From the NCBI RefSeq assembly GCF_026213295.1, contig NC_079414.1, positions 310,001 to 374,000 of the forward strand: DNA of 64,000 bases, in the 5' to 3' direction. The notes under the pieces are model-generated. The model made no database searches, was not told where the DNA came from, and saw nothing but the letters and a program-made list of their open reading frames with translations. Shown here in pieces: positions 20,695 to 34,309 of the stretch. The position numbers and the translations under genes were made by a program. The stretch is from Gadus chalcogrammus. Taxonomy: Eukaryota > Chordata > Actinopteri > Gadiformes > Gadidae. The stretch's first letter is position 1; each line of letters begins with the position of its first letter.

Positions 20695-23600
20695 CAGGGC
20701 TCCAGACTAACTTTTTTCACTAGGAGCACTGTAGCCCCTAACTGAAAATTTTAGGAGTGCAACCAGAAATTTTAGGGGCACGAACCGTTAATCAACATGC
20801 TAACCAAATATTTACATTTCTACAAATTTTCACTGTATTAGGCAAGGCAAGGCAACTTTATTTATATAGCACTATTAAAGCACTATTACTAATAAAGATT
20901 TTGATAAAAGATGCAGAAATTACAATGTGCCGTTTCAAATTCAGTGTCATTTCTTATTTTGAAGATTCAACATAGTGACGTACACTGTACAATAAAACAT
21001 AGATTCAGAATAAAATAAAGTGCTTAGTAACTTTTCTAACAAATGTATGTAAACATTAGGGGTACTGGCCAATAACATTCCACTAGAACAAGTAGACAGG
21101 CCTGAACAACGTGTGCCTTCACTTAGAGCAGATCCTCCTGTGTTCCACTAGGAGGCTCAGAAGGCCAGCCCTTGTAATTTGGCCTCCTAGACCTATGACC
21201 CGAACTGAACCATGTTTGTACAGCTTCCTTGGCATCAAACTCTTGTAAACTAGGTCCCTCCATGCTAATTCAAATGAAGTCCTCCACAGTGTTTACATGT
21301 AGGGACCCCCTGACATCAGATTTAATCCTCTTCTGAGCAGAAAATCCCCTTTCAAATACAGCAGAGGAGACCGGCAGGACCAGCATGATGTGCACAAGAT
21401 GTAGGATGTTCTAGAATGGATCATTAGCACAGGTTATATTTAATCAAAAAGTAATAATTGCTAAATCAACAAGGTTATGACAATAATGGGTTACCTTGTA
21501 ATCAGAGCAGACTGGCAACTTTGTTACCATCATCTCCCATAAGGCATGGTAAGACTTGTCCATGTAGTTCCTGAAGATGAATGTCTTCATGGATTGATAC
21601 TCCTCTCTAGCCAGATTGGAATCACAGCCATTTCTGAAAAGAGTGAAAGGAAAAACATACCAAACAATCTTGGTTAAGGATCATAGTAGATGTTTGAAAT
21701 GTTGCTTTGTGTTATACTTTTTATTACTTTATGATAATTTAAAAATAGTCACTAGCCTTGTTAAGACAGAGGAGAAGTTGTCTAGCAGGAAGTCCAGCTG
21801 TCGGCTGATCTCGTTGCTCTGGCCAGGAATCATGACTGAAAATCTTGAATGACTTCACTGTCTTTGCTGTTGCTGATGTAGACTCTTCATCTATCAAGGA
21901 AGAGAAAGAGAAAGATGAATGTGTCATAATGATAGCTTATCTAATCTTCACAAATTCTTTTTTTATCTATAATTCTGTGCTTTCACTTACGAAGCAGACT
22001 GCTGAATCTTTGCTTCAAATGAGGCACAGTGCAGTCTATGGTTGCTCTCACTGCTTGTTGCAGCTTAGGTGTGCTTGCCATGGAGAGTCCTTCCTTTCCC
22101 AGCACAGCAGCTTCACCTTTGATGGTGATCCCCTGAGTTCACACAATGTTCAACATTTGGACAAGAAACAATTAAAATAAACTCCAAATCTAAAATTGAC
22201 AACAAAAAGTCAAAACTGCTGACCTGATACTTGTGTACAGGGTGAGGCTCACGCTCACCCTCTTGTTGTCTTCTCTGGGCCTGAAGGTCTGCCAGTAATT
22301 CGGCCAGCCTACCACCCGGCTTGCATCTCACTGACATGGCCTCAATAGTTGCAATGAGATTCTCAAACCCATTCACAGCCTGTAAAACATTTTCCTTGTG
22401 AAACGCATAAAGGGGAAAAGCTATATATGACTTGATTACAATTATTTGCAGCCTACTCTGTTTTAATAAGGTTCAACTATATTCTTAACATGTCAACATT
22501 ACCTGGGGCAAAATAACATAATTTCTTTGGAGAAGAAGGCTGAATTTGCTTATGGCCTCAAACAAGTCAGTCAAGAAGTGACGGAAACCCACAAAGCTTC
22601 CATCTTCAATCAGCTTCTTGACCTGCAAGACATAACCAATTAGTAACCACTAACCACAAATATTATTTGTTAAGTTATTTGTATGCCTCCCATACATTAC
22701 ATATGTTTTAAATTAAATACAGACCTTCTTTGATCTCCCAACAATATCAGCATTGGTGGATGATGCAGTCAAATGGTCCATGTGGTGAAATACTGCTGTG
22801 AACTGGCCAGGGTTCTGCAGATGTCCATCCTTTCCTCCAGGTTTCAGCAAGGTTTGCAGGGCCCTGTTCACATGTGGAAGCCAGCGTGTCCCATTGACAA
22901 TACCCGGTACTTTGACACGCACACCCAACTCCTCTCAAAGTGCTCGTAGTTCTCTCATAGACTTGCAGCTGAAGTGGTATGTCTTCCAAACCATGTTGAG
23001 GAGACTGCAGACATGATCCACCATGGAAATGTTCCTTTGCCCAGATAGCATTGCCAGCTTCAGTCTACACTTACAATGAATTCAACTTAAATTAAAGATG
23101 CATAGGCTAGAACCCTATCTTTATTCTGAAGGTTCCCATGTAACTTACCTATGTGGCATGCAATGAAATGGGACAATAAAAGCCCCTGCCTCAGCTTGGA
23201 GGAGGGCTATTACCCCTCCTTTATGCCCGAGATTGACAGATGCACCATCAGCTCCCATGGCGACTGTCTTCTCTAACACCCTGTTTCTGTCCCTAGATGA
23301 TGGAATGCCTCTTTGGTGGCATCATATACACACCTTAAAATTAAAAAGGGGTTATATTAGTTAATTAAAGATAAACAGTTCTCATCTATCCAAACTGTTT
23401 TCACGTGTGCGCGCATGCGTTCGACGAGAACAGTAGCGGCAGTTTCACGGGAGTGCCACCACTTGTCGTGCCGTTTGACAGGATGCTGCGCCTCCTCTCT
23501 GGCCTCTCGTGTGAAAAGCCCTTTATGGCACCTGCAGTGATTATTTAAACTACAAACATATTCGCAGTAAAGACAGATACAGAAATTAGTGATCCAAACA

Positions 23601-24280
23601 TAATTTGAATTAAAACATACCTTGAGCGTGTGCGTATTTCACTTCGATGGGGCCAATCAAAATATTCCTTGGTTTCCCTTCGATTAGGATCCTTCCGTAT
23701 ATGATTTTGCATTCCTTTGTTGAAACGTCGGTGTCCCCATCGATCATAATTGATAAATACGGAGCATCCTTGATCTTCGTGTAAGTCTTCCCCTTCAGAG
23801 TGTCCGCAATTACTCCAACGAATTGTGCGCATGCTGTAGTTCCTCCTTAGCAACGAAGTATGACGTGTTAAATCGAAGTACCTGCAGTGTCTGCAAACTT
23901 GGTGTTCCCCGCATTTCTTGGGTAGCGTCTGCAACATTCGCAGTTCATGGATTTCGTCTCCTTGCAGTACCTTAACCAGATGAATTCTCGCAGCCAGTCT
24001 TCCCTAAAATTTTGGGTTCGGCCCTTTTTAGCCACATGATCCTCTGAATCATCATCCTCCGACTCTGTAGACTGTGGCACTGGCACACTACTAGCCGCAA
24101 GTGCCGCAGGTCGGTAGAACGAATCAATTGTTCGCTTGCTCATTGTTTGAGTGGCAGGTTGAGATCGTTCTCCTTCTCAGAGACCCGCGCCGGTTTCCCG
24201 CGCTCGATCAGCTGTAAAATTCAGTCGCGCATTCTCAAATTTTGCGGACTGCGACCAATTGGTCGCAGTCTGGAGCCCTG
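20695..24280 (-). mobile_element. ZNF862-like hAT, copy B, with 5-bp TSD
   Basis: The ends CAGGGCTCCAGACT and AGTCTGGAGCCCTG are perfect inverse copies over 14 bp. The flanks are CCTTG (20690-20694) and CCTTG (24281-24285), a 5-bp duplication. The insertion interrupts the L1 element. The transposase on the minus strand is spread over at least nine exons. Near the left end (20842-20885) is a short LINE-tail motif, GGCAAGGCAACTTTATTTAT. Copy C (58432-63687) has the same ends and also a 5-bp duplication. Confidence 0.9.
21130..24143 (-). pseudogene. ZNF862-like transposase B, intron-containing
   Basis: The start MSKRTIDSFYRP at 24143 leads to a TTF-type finger (WLRYCKETKSMNCECC). Exon pieces then read MIDGDTDVSTKE-like sequence (about 23760), AMGADGASVNLGHKGG and FHCMPH (23337-23158), WKTYHF (near 22980), LIEDGSFVGFRHFLTD (22623-22504), AVNGFENLIATIEAMS (22379-22232), TIDCTVPHLKQRFSSLL (about 22130-21988), FKIFSHDSWPEQ (about 21890-21755), NYMDKSYHALWEMM (about 21633-21497) and SSAVFERGFSAQKRIKSD (about 21412). 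Borders at 22380, 22231 and 22131 are clean GT-AG. It is broken by a deletion after FADTAG, frameshifts and a stop in the last exon. Confidence 0.75.
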
Positions 24281-24285
24281 CCTTG

Positions 24286-25138
24286 TACAGCAAATAATTT
24301 ATGCAACTGATGTGTTCGGAGTGGTACTCCACATGGGACACCATATGCCTTCATGGCAGATCTCTATTGCAAGTAAAAGAAAAATGATGTGCCCGATAAA
24401 TCATACTCTGCTTTTAGATCATTAAAGCCTTAAACCATCATCATCATACAAATCTCGGAGAATATAAAGTCCTTTACCACTCCATTGAGGAAAATAAAAT
24501 GGTGTATTGCCAATAAGAAGAGAGAAGTTATTGAATACAGGGGCATGTTTATGCCATTTAAGATCTACCCCAGTATGTTTCATTACAGAGGGCCGAAGCA
24601 CTTATTAACTTTTTTAGACGGAATGTTGGAGTAGACCAGGTCTTGTAGTCTATGAGGTTGTGAAAGGTTTTCCTCAATTGATCTCAAGACACTGAAGCAT
24701 TGAGATTAACCCATACAGATAAGGGGCAAAGATCAAAGGACCAGAAATACATCTTAAAATTAGGTAAAGCTAGTCCCCCCAGTGTCCTATCTCGTTGAAG
24801 AGTTTTTCATTTCAGTCTGTCTTTTCCCATTCCATACAAATTTAGATATGAGTGAATGTAATTTTTCCCAAGACCCTTTTGGTGGTGCAAGGGGAACAAT
24901 AGAGGAACAAAAAATTATGCAAGGAGGTACATCCATTTTTACAATCGATATGTGAGGGAATTTGGAAGCTTAGACCAGTGTTCAAGATCCTTCTCGACTT
25001 AATTATATATGCCATGAAAGTTTTTTGTTGCTATAAAAAAAGTAGAAGGGAATGTGTCAACCCCAAGATGCCTAAACTGCCTTACTATTGGGATGTTAGA
25101 GGGCAGGGGTGTAGGTGACGAGGCTGAATTTAAATGCA
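24286..25138 (-). pseudogene. L1 ORF2, region after the RT core
   Basis: This is the L1 stretch between two inserted hATs. On the minus strand it corresponds by position to the RT thumb and the poorly conserved region of L1 ORF2. Frames are broken and I could not read long conserved motifs, so the call rests mainly on colinearity with the flanking L1 pieces. Confidence 0.5.
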
Positions 25139-25146
25139 TTAATGAT

Positions 25147-26789
25147 TAGGGATGGGCATTCGATTAAGTTGTCTTAGTCGATCGTCTGGAGAATTAACGA
25201 TCAATTAGTCGATTAATCGTTAATGTTTTACATTAGAATTTAGTTCCGACCAAGTATAACAGCACCGGGACTTTTAACTATACATGTATCACTCCGCTGT
25301 TTATGTTCTGCTAGCTAGTGCGTGTTCAGTCCCAGTCGCAGATCCATTTGTGTTGGCGGTGCCAAATAAATCATTAAATAAACAAACAAATGTTAAACTA
25401 ATTAATGGTGCTTGTAGAACTGTTGTATAAAAGCAATATCACATTCGAGGTCGTGCTGTTGTAGTGAATATCGGCACGGCTGTGATTATCTTCGGCACAA
25501 TCACAGCCGTGCTGATACAACCCACTCCCTCTCGTGTGATATTGCTTAAGTATTTATATGCTATATTAAAAATGCAATGAAAATACAAAAACAGTGTTTT
25601 CCTAATTGGGATCTTTTTATTAGATTAACAACTCAGTTAAACCAGATCCGTTCAATAGTTATGCGCTACTCTGCTCTAAGCAACAGAACCTGCAGCTCGA
25701 AGCCGGTGCTCATAAACATAACAAAAAATAAACACAACCCTAGTTTCTTCCCAAAATAATAACAATAATAACATAAAAAAAACAATCATGTTATAACTTA
25801 ACCAAAAGCATATTATTCTTAATTCTGACAGTTTTTGCCAAATGTAACGCAGAATATAAAAAAAAGGCAGCAAAAGAAGGCAGAGAACAATGAATTAGGC
25901 TTAGTAACAATGCTTCTGAAAATAGAACCAGTAACTAACGCACCTTCAGCACCAGTCTACGGATTTTTGTTCAGAAAGATGAGCATGTTGACATGCTCTG
26001 GGGTCAGACCTGACCGCAGCCTGGTAACCGTCAGTCCAGCCGCCGAAAACACCGCTCTGAGGGGGCCGACGTTGCCGTGACGCACAAATACCTCAGTGCT
26101 AACTTGGCAAGGCGGGGGAACAACTTTCCACCAGCCTGTAGGGGTGCAATCCAAGGGCTCAGAAAGTTCTTTATTTCTGCTTCGATGCCAACCTCGCCTT
26201 GAGTGGTAGGTCTATAGTGCTCCCCAAGAAGTCATTTTTTAAATCATAATAGTCCCACACCAGACTTCGCCGTGGCGTCGTCCGCTTCATGATTACTTTT
26301 GAAATATATCGCCGTGTTCCAATATCCATACTATCCGTACTTGCTAGCCTAAGTTTGAGTAAGTAGGGCGTTCCGATTCAGATCGGGCGAAAATAAGTGT
26401 ACTGAAAGGACCCGGATGGTGTACTCAAAACGGTCAAATCGCGAAGTGTGTGGCGACGTACACTTTTCGTACTCAACGGCAGCCATCTTAGCTACGTAGC
26501 AGAAAAGGGCGGAGCCAGGCTGGGCCAAAGTCGGCGCATTTTCCACATAGCCTGCATTAAGTATTTTTATAGTTTTTATAGCTTTATATAACTGCTAGGC
26601 GTAAAGAGTTCACCGTTCAAAGCGGGATGTTTATTGCGGGGGAGGAGCCGCAAATTTAAATATTGCCCCTGTGTGGTAAAATGTTTAATTGCACATTATT
26701 ATTTTAATCGATGAAAAATGTACGTAATCGACGAAATTCTTAACGATCAATTAGTCAACTTGTTTGTCGATTAATCATGCCCATGCCTA
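25147..26789. mobile_element. Non-autonomous hAT in the L1
   Basis: It begins TAGGGATGGGCATTCGATTA and ends TAATCATGCCCATGCCTA. The flanks are a perfect 8-bp duplication, TTAATGAT (25139-25146 and 26790-26797). No transposase is seen. It contains a fold-back unit at 25431-25547 and a fragment near 26310-26540 that may be another old insertion. Confidence 0.9.
25431..25547. repeat. 117-bp fold-back unit (MITE-like)
   Basis: AAGCAATATCACA at the left is repeated inverted as TGTGATATTGCTT at the right. The inner arms CGGCACGGCTGTGATT and AATCACAGCCGTGCTG pair across a short loop. This is a widespread small palindromic repeat type in fish genomes. Confidence 0.8.
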
Positions 26790-26797
26790 TTAATGAT

Positions 26798-27484
26798 GAT
26801 TTAGTCAAATTAATCTTATATCCAGATAGAGAACTGAATTCATCAAAAGCAGATAATAAATGTGGTATTGAGGACCCTGCGTCACCAACATAGTGAGATA
26901 TCAGTATATAATGATATTCTATTTTCTTTTAGGAAGTACAGAGGGATGCTGTCTAATTTTCTGGGCCAGTGGTTCTAGAGATGGAGCAAAAAGTAATGGG
27001 GACAGGGGACAACCCTGTCGAGTGCCCCTTAATATAAACTGGCAAACTGGAAACTGGGTGAAGAAAATATTTCCTGTGTGAACTATTGCTGACGGGTTGC
27101 CATACAAGACCTTGATCGTTTTCAGAAATTGAGAACCTAGCCCAAAGGTTTCCAAAGCAGCCCATAAATAATCCCACTCCAGTCTGTCGAAGGCTTTTTC
27201 AGCATCTTGCGACAGGACAGAGCAGGGAAGATCAATTGTACTTGTCGCATGGATAATATGCAGAAAGCGGCGCATGTTGTCAGGTGCTAATCGTGACTTA
27301 ATAAATTCAGTTTGGTCTTTGTGTATCAGTTTTGTCAGATATTGTTCTAGGCGTGTGGCGAGTACCTTAGCAAAGAGTTTGACATCCCCATTGAGAAGAG
27401 ACAGGGGTCTATAGTTACTGCACTGTGGTGGGCCAAGTATGCCCCAAAAAGTAAGATATAGTTCTGGGGGAATACCATCCCAAC
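26798..27484 (-). pseudogene. L1 reverse transcriptase core
   Basis: The minus-strand frames contain [20 protein letters not shown] (first catalytic Asp block), [18 protein letters not shown] and a degraded HYVGDA in place of the FADD/YADD catalytic motif, followed by SAFDEFSSLSGYKINLTKS. LINE RT copies element RNA at nicked chromosomal DNA. The altered YxDD box alone would inactivate it. Confidence 0.8.
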
Positions 27485-27732
27485 CAGGGCTGTAGTGGTC
27501 AAATTAGAGGTGGGTAAACTATGAATTTTGTGATCAGACCGACCTCGACACAACGCAACGCAACGCAAAGTGTTGCGACTCTGTAAGGCTAGCCTGGCTA
27601 TGTTCCATTATGTTATCAATTAAAGTCATATTAAATCAATCAATAACAGTCAATAAATGTGTATGTAGTTTATTCAAGTTATTCAAATTTCAACAGTAAA
27701 GAAATGTATGTAGATTAAGAACTATCTATCTA

Positions 27733-27851
27733 TGGCATGTGTGTATGTGTGTGTAATACACACACATACACACATGCCAAGGAGGCCCTCTGGGCACTAC
27801 TGTGAAGCATGCATAATGCATGCTTCACAGTAGTGCCCAGAGGGCCTCCTT
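27733..27851. repeat. Two adjacent perfect palindromes (23-bp and 36-bp arms)
   Basis: Palindrome 1 has arms 27733-27755 and 27757-27779 around a single A and is made of GT/CA repeats ending in TGGCATG. Palindrome 2 has arms 27779-27814 and 27816-27851 around a single A, reading AAGGAGGCCCTCTGGGCACT outward. I checked pairing base by base; neither has a mismatch. The arms share base 27779. Such near-zero-spacer palindromes form cruciforms and are usually unstable. Confidence 0.95.
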
Positions 27852-27923
27852 GTCCTCCACGTCAGGTCCTGCCTTGCAGTGTTCTGGGGTTCATGGCTCC
27901 CCTGTGCTTCACCGGCCAGGACT

Positions 27924-28237
27924 TCACATACGTGTTGGATTTAATTTTGTGAGTGGTGGGCCATTCAGTTGAATAAACATCAAGGACGACACTGTGACCA
28001 GGTGCAGACTGCATCTCAGGTGGCACACTATGATATTCATTAAGCTGAATCCCCTCTCAAACTCAGCAGTGCTAACTGGAATGAGATGGTCGATATTCAG
28101 GAGTGGTGCAAGGTTTTCTGGAATGATTCTTGAGTTATCCTTAAAATCTCTATAGCCTTCAAGAATTTTTCTGTCATCAAGTCTGAACCTTGGGGCAAGT
28201 TGTTTCAACTTGGATTCCCCATACGGTTCCTCTAGGG
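27924..28237 (-). pseudogene. hAT transposase C-terminal domain
   Basis: The minus strand reads EEPYGESKLKQLAPRFRLDD, then NLAPLLNIDHLIPVSTAEFE and RGFSLMNIIVCHLRCSL. The ERGFS motif is the hallmark of the hAT dimerisation domain. The frame is cut at its N-terminal side by the hAT inserted at 28238. No catalytic core is evident on the far side (30095-30960). Confidence 0.75.
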
Positions 28238-28873
28238 CAGGGGTTTTCAAAGTGTGAGAGAGTGAGCCCCCCCTCAGAGAAAAAAATTCAGCTGAGCCCC
28301 CCCCCCCCCATTTTTTTTTTCTAAAGACCTGTGTTTTGAAAGCTATCTTAATTATTTAACAAATTTTAAACATCTCTGATCATAATTTTAAAACATTTGA
28401 AACATATTTTTTAAACATTTGAAACATATTTTTTAAACATTTTAAACATATTTCTGAAACATTACAACATCTTTGTGCGTTTTTAAACACATTTCTTAAC
28501 ACAATTTAACAACTTTATCTAAGCATGTTTTAGCTTAACCTTTTTTAAATACATTTGAACATCTTAATCTGTGTAAACTGCCAGTTTACACACATTCATT
28601 CAGGGTCCCCGACTCTGAATTTTCAGTCGAATCAGATCTGCTTTTTCAGTCCAGAGATTCGACTATTCGGCGGGGTTTGTTTACCGGCGTTGCTATGGTG
28701 ACCTAAATTATTATAAGCAACTGAAAACGATGCCGGTTTGAAACTAAAACTGATTCTGAAAAAAGTATAAATGCTATCAAAATTCCGTTTGGACAGTATT
28801 GAATATACAAGTGTGTAGATTTGTTCAATTGTTTGAACGATGGTAAACGGTTGAAAAATGAATGAGTTACGAT

Positions 28874-29741
<868 letters not shown>

Positions 29742-30986
29742 GTTACGATGTCTAGAAGTAGGTGTATCAGAATGGGCAGACGTCTTCAATGAAAACAGCT
29801 GAAAACGAATCGGTATGAAACTAAAACGGTAATTTTAAATGATATCGAAATTCTGTTTCGATATTATTGAAGCTACAAGTGTGTAGATTTGTTAAATGGT
29901 TGGCACGAAGATAAACGGTTGAAAATTGATTTAGTTAGGTTACTTCTACAGTTGAATTACGATTGATGATTTGAATCATCGACTTTCAGGTTTTTCTTCG
30001 GGTTTATTTTTTTCTCACGTCGCGCCCCCCCTGAAGAACTCTGGCGCCCCCCAGGGGGGGCGCGGCCCACAGTTTGAAAACCACTGCTCTAGGGGAACAG
30101 GCCAGTTTGCTGGGAAAATAACTTTAAAGAAAATAAATAATAAAATACAAATATTTATAATATATAAAATACAAATATTTATAAATATTTTTATTTTTAT
30201 TGGTTTAACCGCCAACCGCCCAAATTTAATTAAAATATATTTTTTTGTCGCGTTATCCGCCCGATCCACGGTTCAGCCGCGGAGTCCACGGCTGCAACCG
30301 CCAACCTCGCATCTCCAAATTGAGGCTTTAACATAGCGACCGAGCTATAGCGAAGTTGATCCGAAGTTTGATATGGATAGTAAAACTCTGACTGACTTTC
30401 GCTCATTTTGACATGGGCAGTACACGGATAGCATGACTACGCATTGGCCAATCTGAATGCTCGTGGTCATTTAATAGTTTGTCAAGTAAAATTGATTTAT
30501 AAATCACAAAAACAACTCGTGTGAATTGATCATCTTCAGTCTTACTTTGTACTTGAGGCCTTTTTCGGGCATCTGTTGGAGTGGGAGCACTCGAAGGTCT
30601 CGTCAAAAAACGCCTATCAATGGCTAATTAGTGACATGTAGGCAGGCATGATAATCCACAACGCGTAGGGCCATGTGTTTACATACTTCCTGTTTACATA
30701 TTTTCCTGGATCCTGATTGGAGGGTCACAGACCATAGGCCTACAGCGCAGATGAAAATGATTCAGATTAAAGCGTTTATTTGTTCAACAATATGAAACTT
30801 TGTCTTAGGTGTTTTAAAATTATACTAAATTTATTTCCGATTATTCCAACGGCAGAATACAAGGCACAGGGAACTTTGAGGTGCGTAAACGCCACTTAGA
30901 GCTGCGTAAACGCTATTTCCTAAATTCCAGAGGTGCGTAAACGGCGTTGACCTGCGTTTACCCTCCACTACAGCCCTGATCCCAAC

Positions 30987-32596
30987 CAGGGGACTTGCCC
31001 TTCTTCATATTTACAAAGGCCTCTCTTAACTCTGTTAAGGAGATGGGAGAATCTAGTTCCTTTGCTTCTTGTCTTGAGAGAGAAGGTAAATCCAGACCAT
31101 GGAAAAAGTTTTTACTAACATGGCCAGATTTATAAAGTGTAGAATAGAATGTTTGAAATGCAGAATTCATTTCACCAGGTTCAGTTAAAGTGCGATTGGG
31201 AGATTTAATGGCCAAAATGTTAGAGCGTTTTTCATTATGTTTTAGTCTTAGAGCTAACAGGTGACCTGGTCTAGGCCCATTGAAATAATAAGTTCTCCTG
31301 GTTCTATGAATCAAGAACTCGGCCCTCTGCCTTAGTATGGAGTTTAACTCAGTTCTTGTTGCAGAAATTCTACCTAATAAGACATCAGTTTGCGTGCTGT
31401 TGTTTGTCCTCAAGTTGCCTTTTTTTTCAGATGAGATGAGATTGATGAATCTCTTATTGAGCCCTTAATGGCATCCAATAGGTTTCAAGGTTCCCCCCCT
31501 TGATCCTGTATTAAGTTCAATAAAAGTTGTTGCATTTCTTGCATTACTAAAGAAGACACGGAACTCTTCATTTTTGAGGAGTGTAGTGTTGAAACGCCAG
31601 AGTGGTGCCCTAGGAGGAGCGCCCAGAAGTATAAGATGAGCTGAGACTATGCTGTGGACTGATAGTGAGCAGGGTTTAATTGAAACATTATGTATTTCAG
31701 AGAAAGAGGTAGGTGAAGCTCATAAATAATCTATTCTGGAGTAGGTATTATGTCTGGCTGAGTAGAAGGTCTGCTGTTTGAAAGTAGGATTAATGTACGG
31801 TATAGGTCTGTTCAATTAAGAGATGACAATTTTTTGCATGTCCCTTGAGGCACATACGTGTGGAGGAAGTGTTGAGCAGATTTATCTAGTGCTAAGTTAA
31901 TGCAAGTGTTCATATCTGCACCTATGATTAGTGAGGAATCCTGGAGGTGTGATAAAACTGTAATAACATTGGAGAATTGCGTTAAAGTGCTTTTAATGTT
32001 CCCCTAGATATGGTATTCAGGGATGCAGAGGCCGCTACATAGTGGTGCTTGTTTGCGAAACAATGAGCGTCTGCAGTTCTTAAATGGGATTCTTGCATGA
32101 AAACAACATCCACAAGTTGCCTCTGTAGGAAATCTAAGCAAGCAGTTGGCCTAATTGGGCCGTTCAGCCCATTCAGCTAATAACATGTAAATTAGCCATG
32201 TTTAGCTAAGACTATAAGTAACCAACTCCCCCACTAGAAACCACTCTTAAGGAGTGTGGTGGACCCGTAAACATTGGACCCGTAATCCTTGAGTAGAGCA
32301 ACATCCCCAAATGCTTGCAGCCCCCCACCCCCCATTATAAACATCAGATACAGATACAGATGCAGTATAAAAATGAAACCAATATTTTGGTCAAATGGCA
32401 ATGTAAAGACATAGGTTCTAATGAAAAGTAGTTATGAAAATAAGAAAGACAATGAACATGTTTCACTAGATGAACAGTTTATTTCAGCTCATGGCATAAA
32501 GTCAGTCCAATCCCAAATTAGGACGTATGGTAGAGTTATGTAGCAAATAAAAAAAATACCTTACTCTTAATGAAGAACGAAAGACAAATACAGCTC
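30987..32596 (-). pseudogene. L1 endonuclease region and start of RT
   Basis: On the minus strand, near 32130-32050, LQRQLVDVVFMQESHL is the AP-endonuclease QE(S/T)HL motif of L1 ORF2; it nicks target DNA. Farther on, 31413-30987 reads EFLIHRTRRTYYFNGPRPGH, SAFQTFYSTLYKSG and NMKKGKSPGWDQ, the block just before the RT core. Several frameshifts and stops separate the parts. The frame is then cut by the hAT at 30978. Confidence 0.75.
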
Positions 32597-32599
32597 TTA

Positions 32600-33228
32600 T
32601 GGTGCGGCCACACCAACCGCGTTACTCGCGTTGGACAACGCGAGTACCGCGCCTAACCTGACGCTTGACCAGTGTGTGGTGGTTCAACGCTCCAACGCGT
32701 CAACGCGCCAACGCAGCTAGATGAGTCCATTGTCCATGCAAGTGAACGGAGCGTTCCCTCTTCGTAATAACTATCAAACCAAACATCCTTCACATTCACT
32801 GAGCGAACATTATGAAAGTAAAATGCACATTTCTCGCTAGAAATGTTTCCATAAACGCATTTAATGGCGTAACTATGTTACTATTTCCACCCAGAAGAAA
32901 AAAGAAAGATGTCGGCCGTATGCTTCTGTGCAAGCTCACTACTCTCTGCCAGTGACGTCGGGTCAAGCTCCACGCTGATTGGCTACCGCGGCTAAGCGTC
33001 ACGCGTTGGAGCGTTGAAAGTTCAATTTTCTGAACTCCGGGCGTTGGTGCGTTGGGCGCGTTACTGCGTTTACGTGCGTAATTACGTGCAACTGCCGCGC
33101 CTAACGCCCCCAACGCAACGCTTCAACGCTTCAACGCGTGTACCGCGCCTAGACCAATGGTTCCCTATGCAAAAATGCCGATTTTCAACGCCCCTAACGC
33201 GAGCAACGCGGTTGGTGTGGCCGTACCT
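32600..33228. mobile_element. PIF/Harbinger-type MITE
   Basis: The ends TGGTGCGGCCACACCAACCG and CGGTTGGTGTGGCCGTACCT are near-perfect inverse copies, extending inward with CGCGTT/AACGCG repeats. The flank is the 3-bp duplication TTA (32597-32599 and 33229-33231), as expected for Harbinger. The body is rich in AACGC motifs and has no transposase. Confidence 0.85.
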
Positions 33229-33239
33229 TTAGTCAGAGT

Positions 33240-34053
33240 TGAGGGACTCCATGAAATTCTTAGCCCCTTCTGGAGCGTTGAAGAAGTGGCTTGACCCTCC
33301 ACGCGTTGCTTTTAGCCTAGCAGGATAAAGGAGAAAGGTGCGGAAGCCAAGTATCTGCAGAGCATCCATTGAGTCAGAGATGGTCAGTCTGCGTCTGAAA
33401 GTTTGTGGGCTGTAATCTGGAGCGAAGCGAATAGCCACCCCGTCCACCTTTAATGTAGTTTTCCTTGCAGCGCACAGGATCTTATCTGTCGTTGAAACGT
33501 AGCAGCTTCGGCAGCCGGGTACGAGAGATATGTTTGCCGTTAGCATCCATCTTTGGCGAGCCAACCCGATGTGTACACATTATCTCAACTGAACCCTGCT
33601 CTGGAAACCACTTTGGGATGGTGCTAGATAGATAAGTAAGCGGATTTGACGTTTCCGTGCTTTCAGGGATCCCATGCATGCGTACATTGTCTCTGCACAA
33701 TCTGTCTTCCATGTCGGTTACCTTATCTTCCAAGTTGGTACACTGTGCCGTTAGCTTGCTCACTGGTGCAGAGAGACTGCTATCCACATCAGTCAGACGA
33801 TTTTTATTTGTCTCCACACACCTACAGGTATCAGCCCGCATGGCCATCATTTCGCTCCTAAATTCTGCCACTTGCTCAGCCACCATAGCTTGCGCTTTAG
33901 CTGAGAGTTGAGCCACCACATCCTCCAATAATTTAGGGATAGCCTCCTGATGGCTTCTGCGACTGCTAGCTTAACTAGCTCAGCCAGCTCTTCACTATCG
34001 ACTGAACGGGAGTTTGTCTGCTTAGAAGCAGTCTTCTTCGACGATGTCGCCAT
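33240..34053 (-). pseudogene. L1 ORF1 (RNA-binding, coiled-coil)
   Basis: The start MATSSKKTASKQTNSRSVDS at 34053 is followed, after a frame change near 33930, by a predicted coiled coil (AEQVAEFRSEMMAMRAD to TNLEDKVTDMEDRL), then the NVRMHGIPE motif of L1 ORF1 RRM domains. Another frame change near 33500 leads to ILCAARKTTLKVDGVAIRFA and ISDSMDALQILGFRTFLLYP, the C-terminal domain. ORF1 protein trimerises and packages L1 RNA. The frame breaks make it non-functional. Confidence 0.75.
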
Positions 34054-34309
34054 AATTTAGGGTTGACAACGTTTCGAAAAACAAAACAATCGACCAAAAG
34101 TGAAAATATATCCGGTTAAAATATTGGGGAAATCTGCAGAGCCGTATTGAGAAACTACTGCATCCCTCGCGATGATCAAGTAAGTCCTTTCCCTGGTAAC
34201 ACCTGAGGGTTTGACTAATACCTGGAACAATCATTACCTTCCTGTAAGGTTCTTATGCAACAGAAACGTTTGCTCCTCCAGTAAATAGGATGGACCTTGG
34301 CTACAACCT

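Noticed and set aside
25835..26154. Open frames on both strands near 25950-26150 resembling a gene remnant
   Set aside because: The minus-strand reading (TPEHVNMLIFLNKNP, VFSAAGLTVTRLRSGLTPE) looks like the end of a hAT dimerisation domain. It is too short and broken to call separately; it is covered by the 25147-26789 hAT entry.
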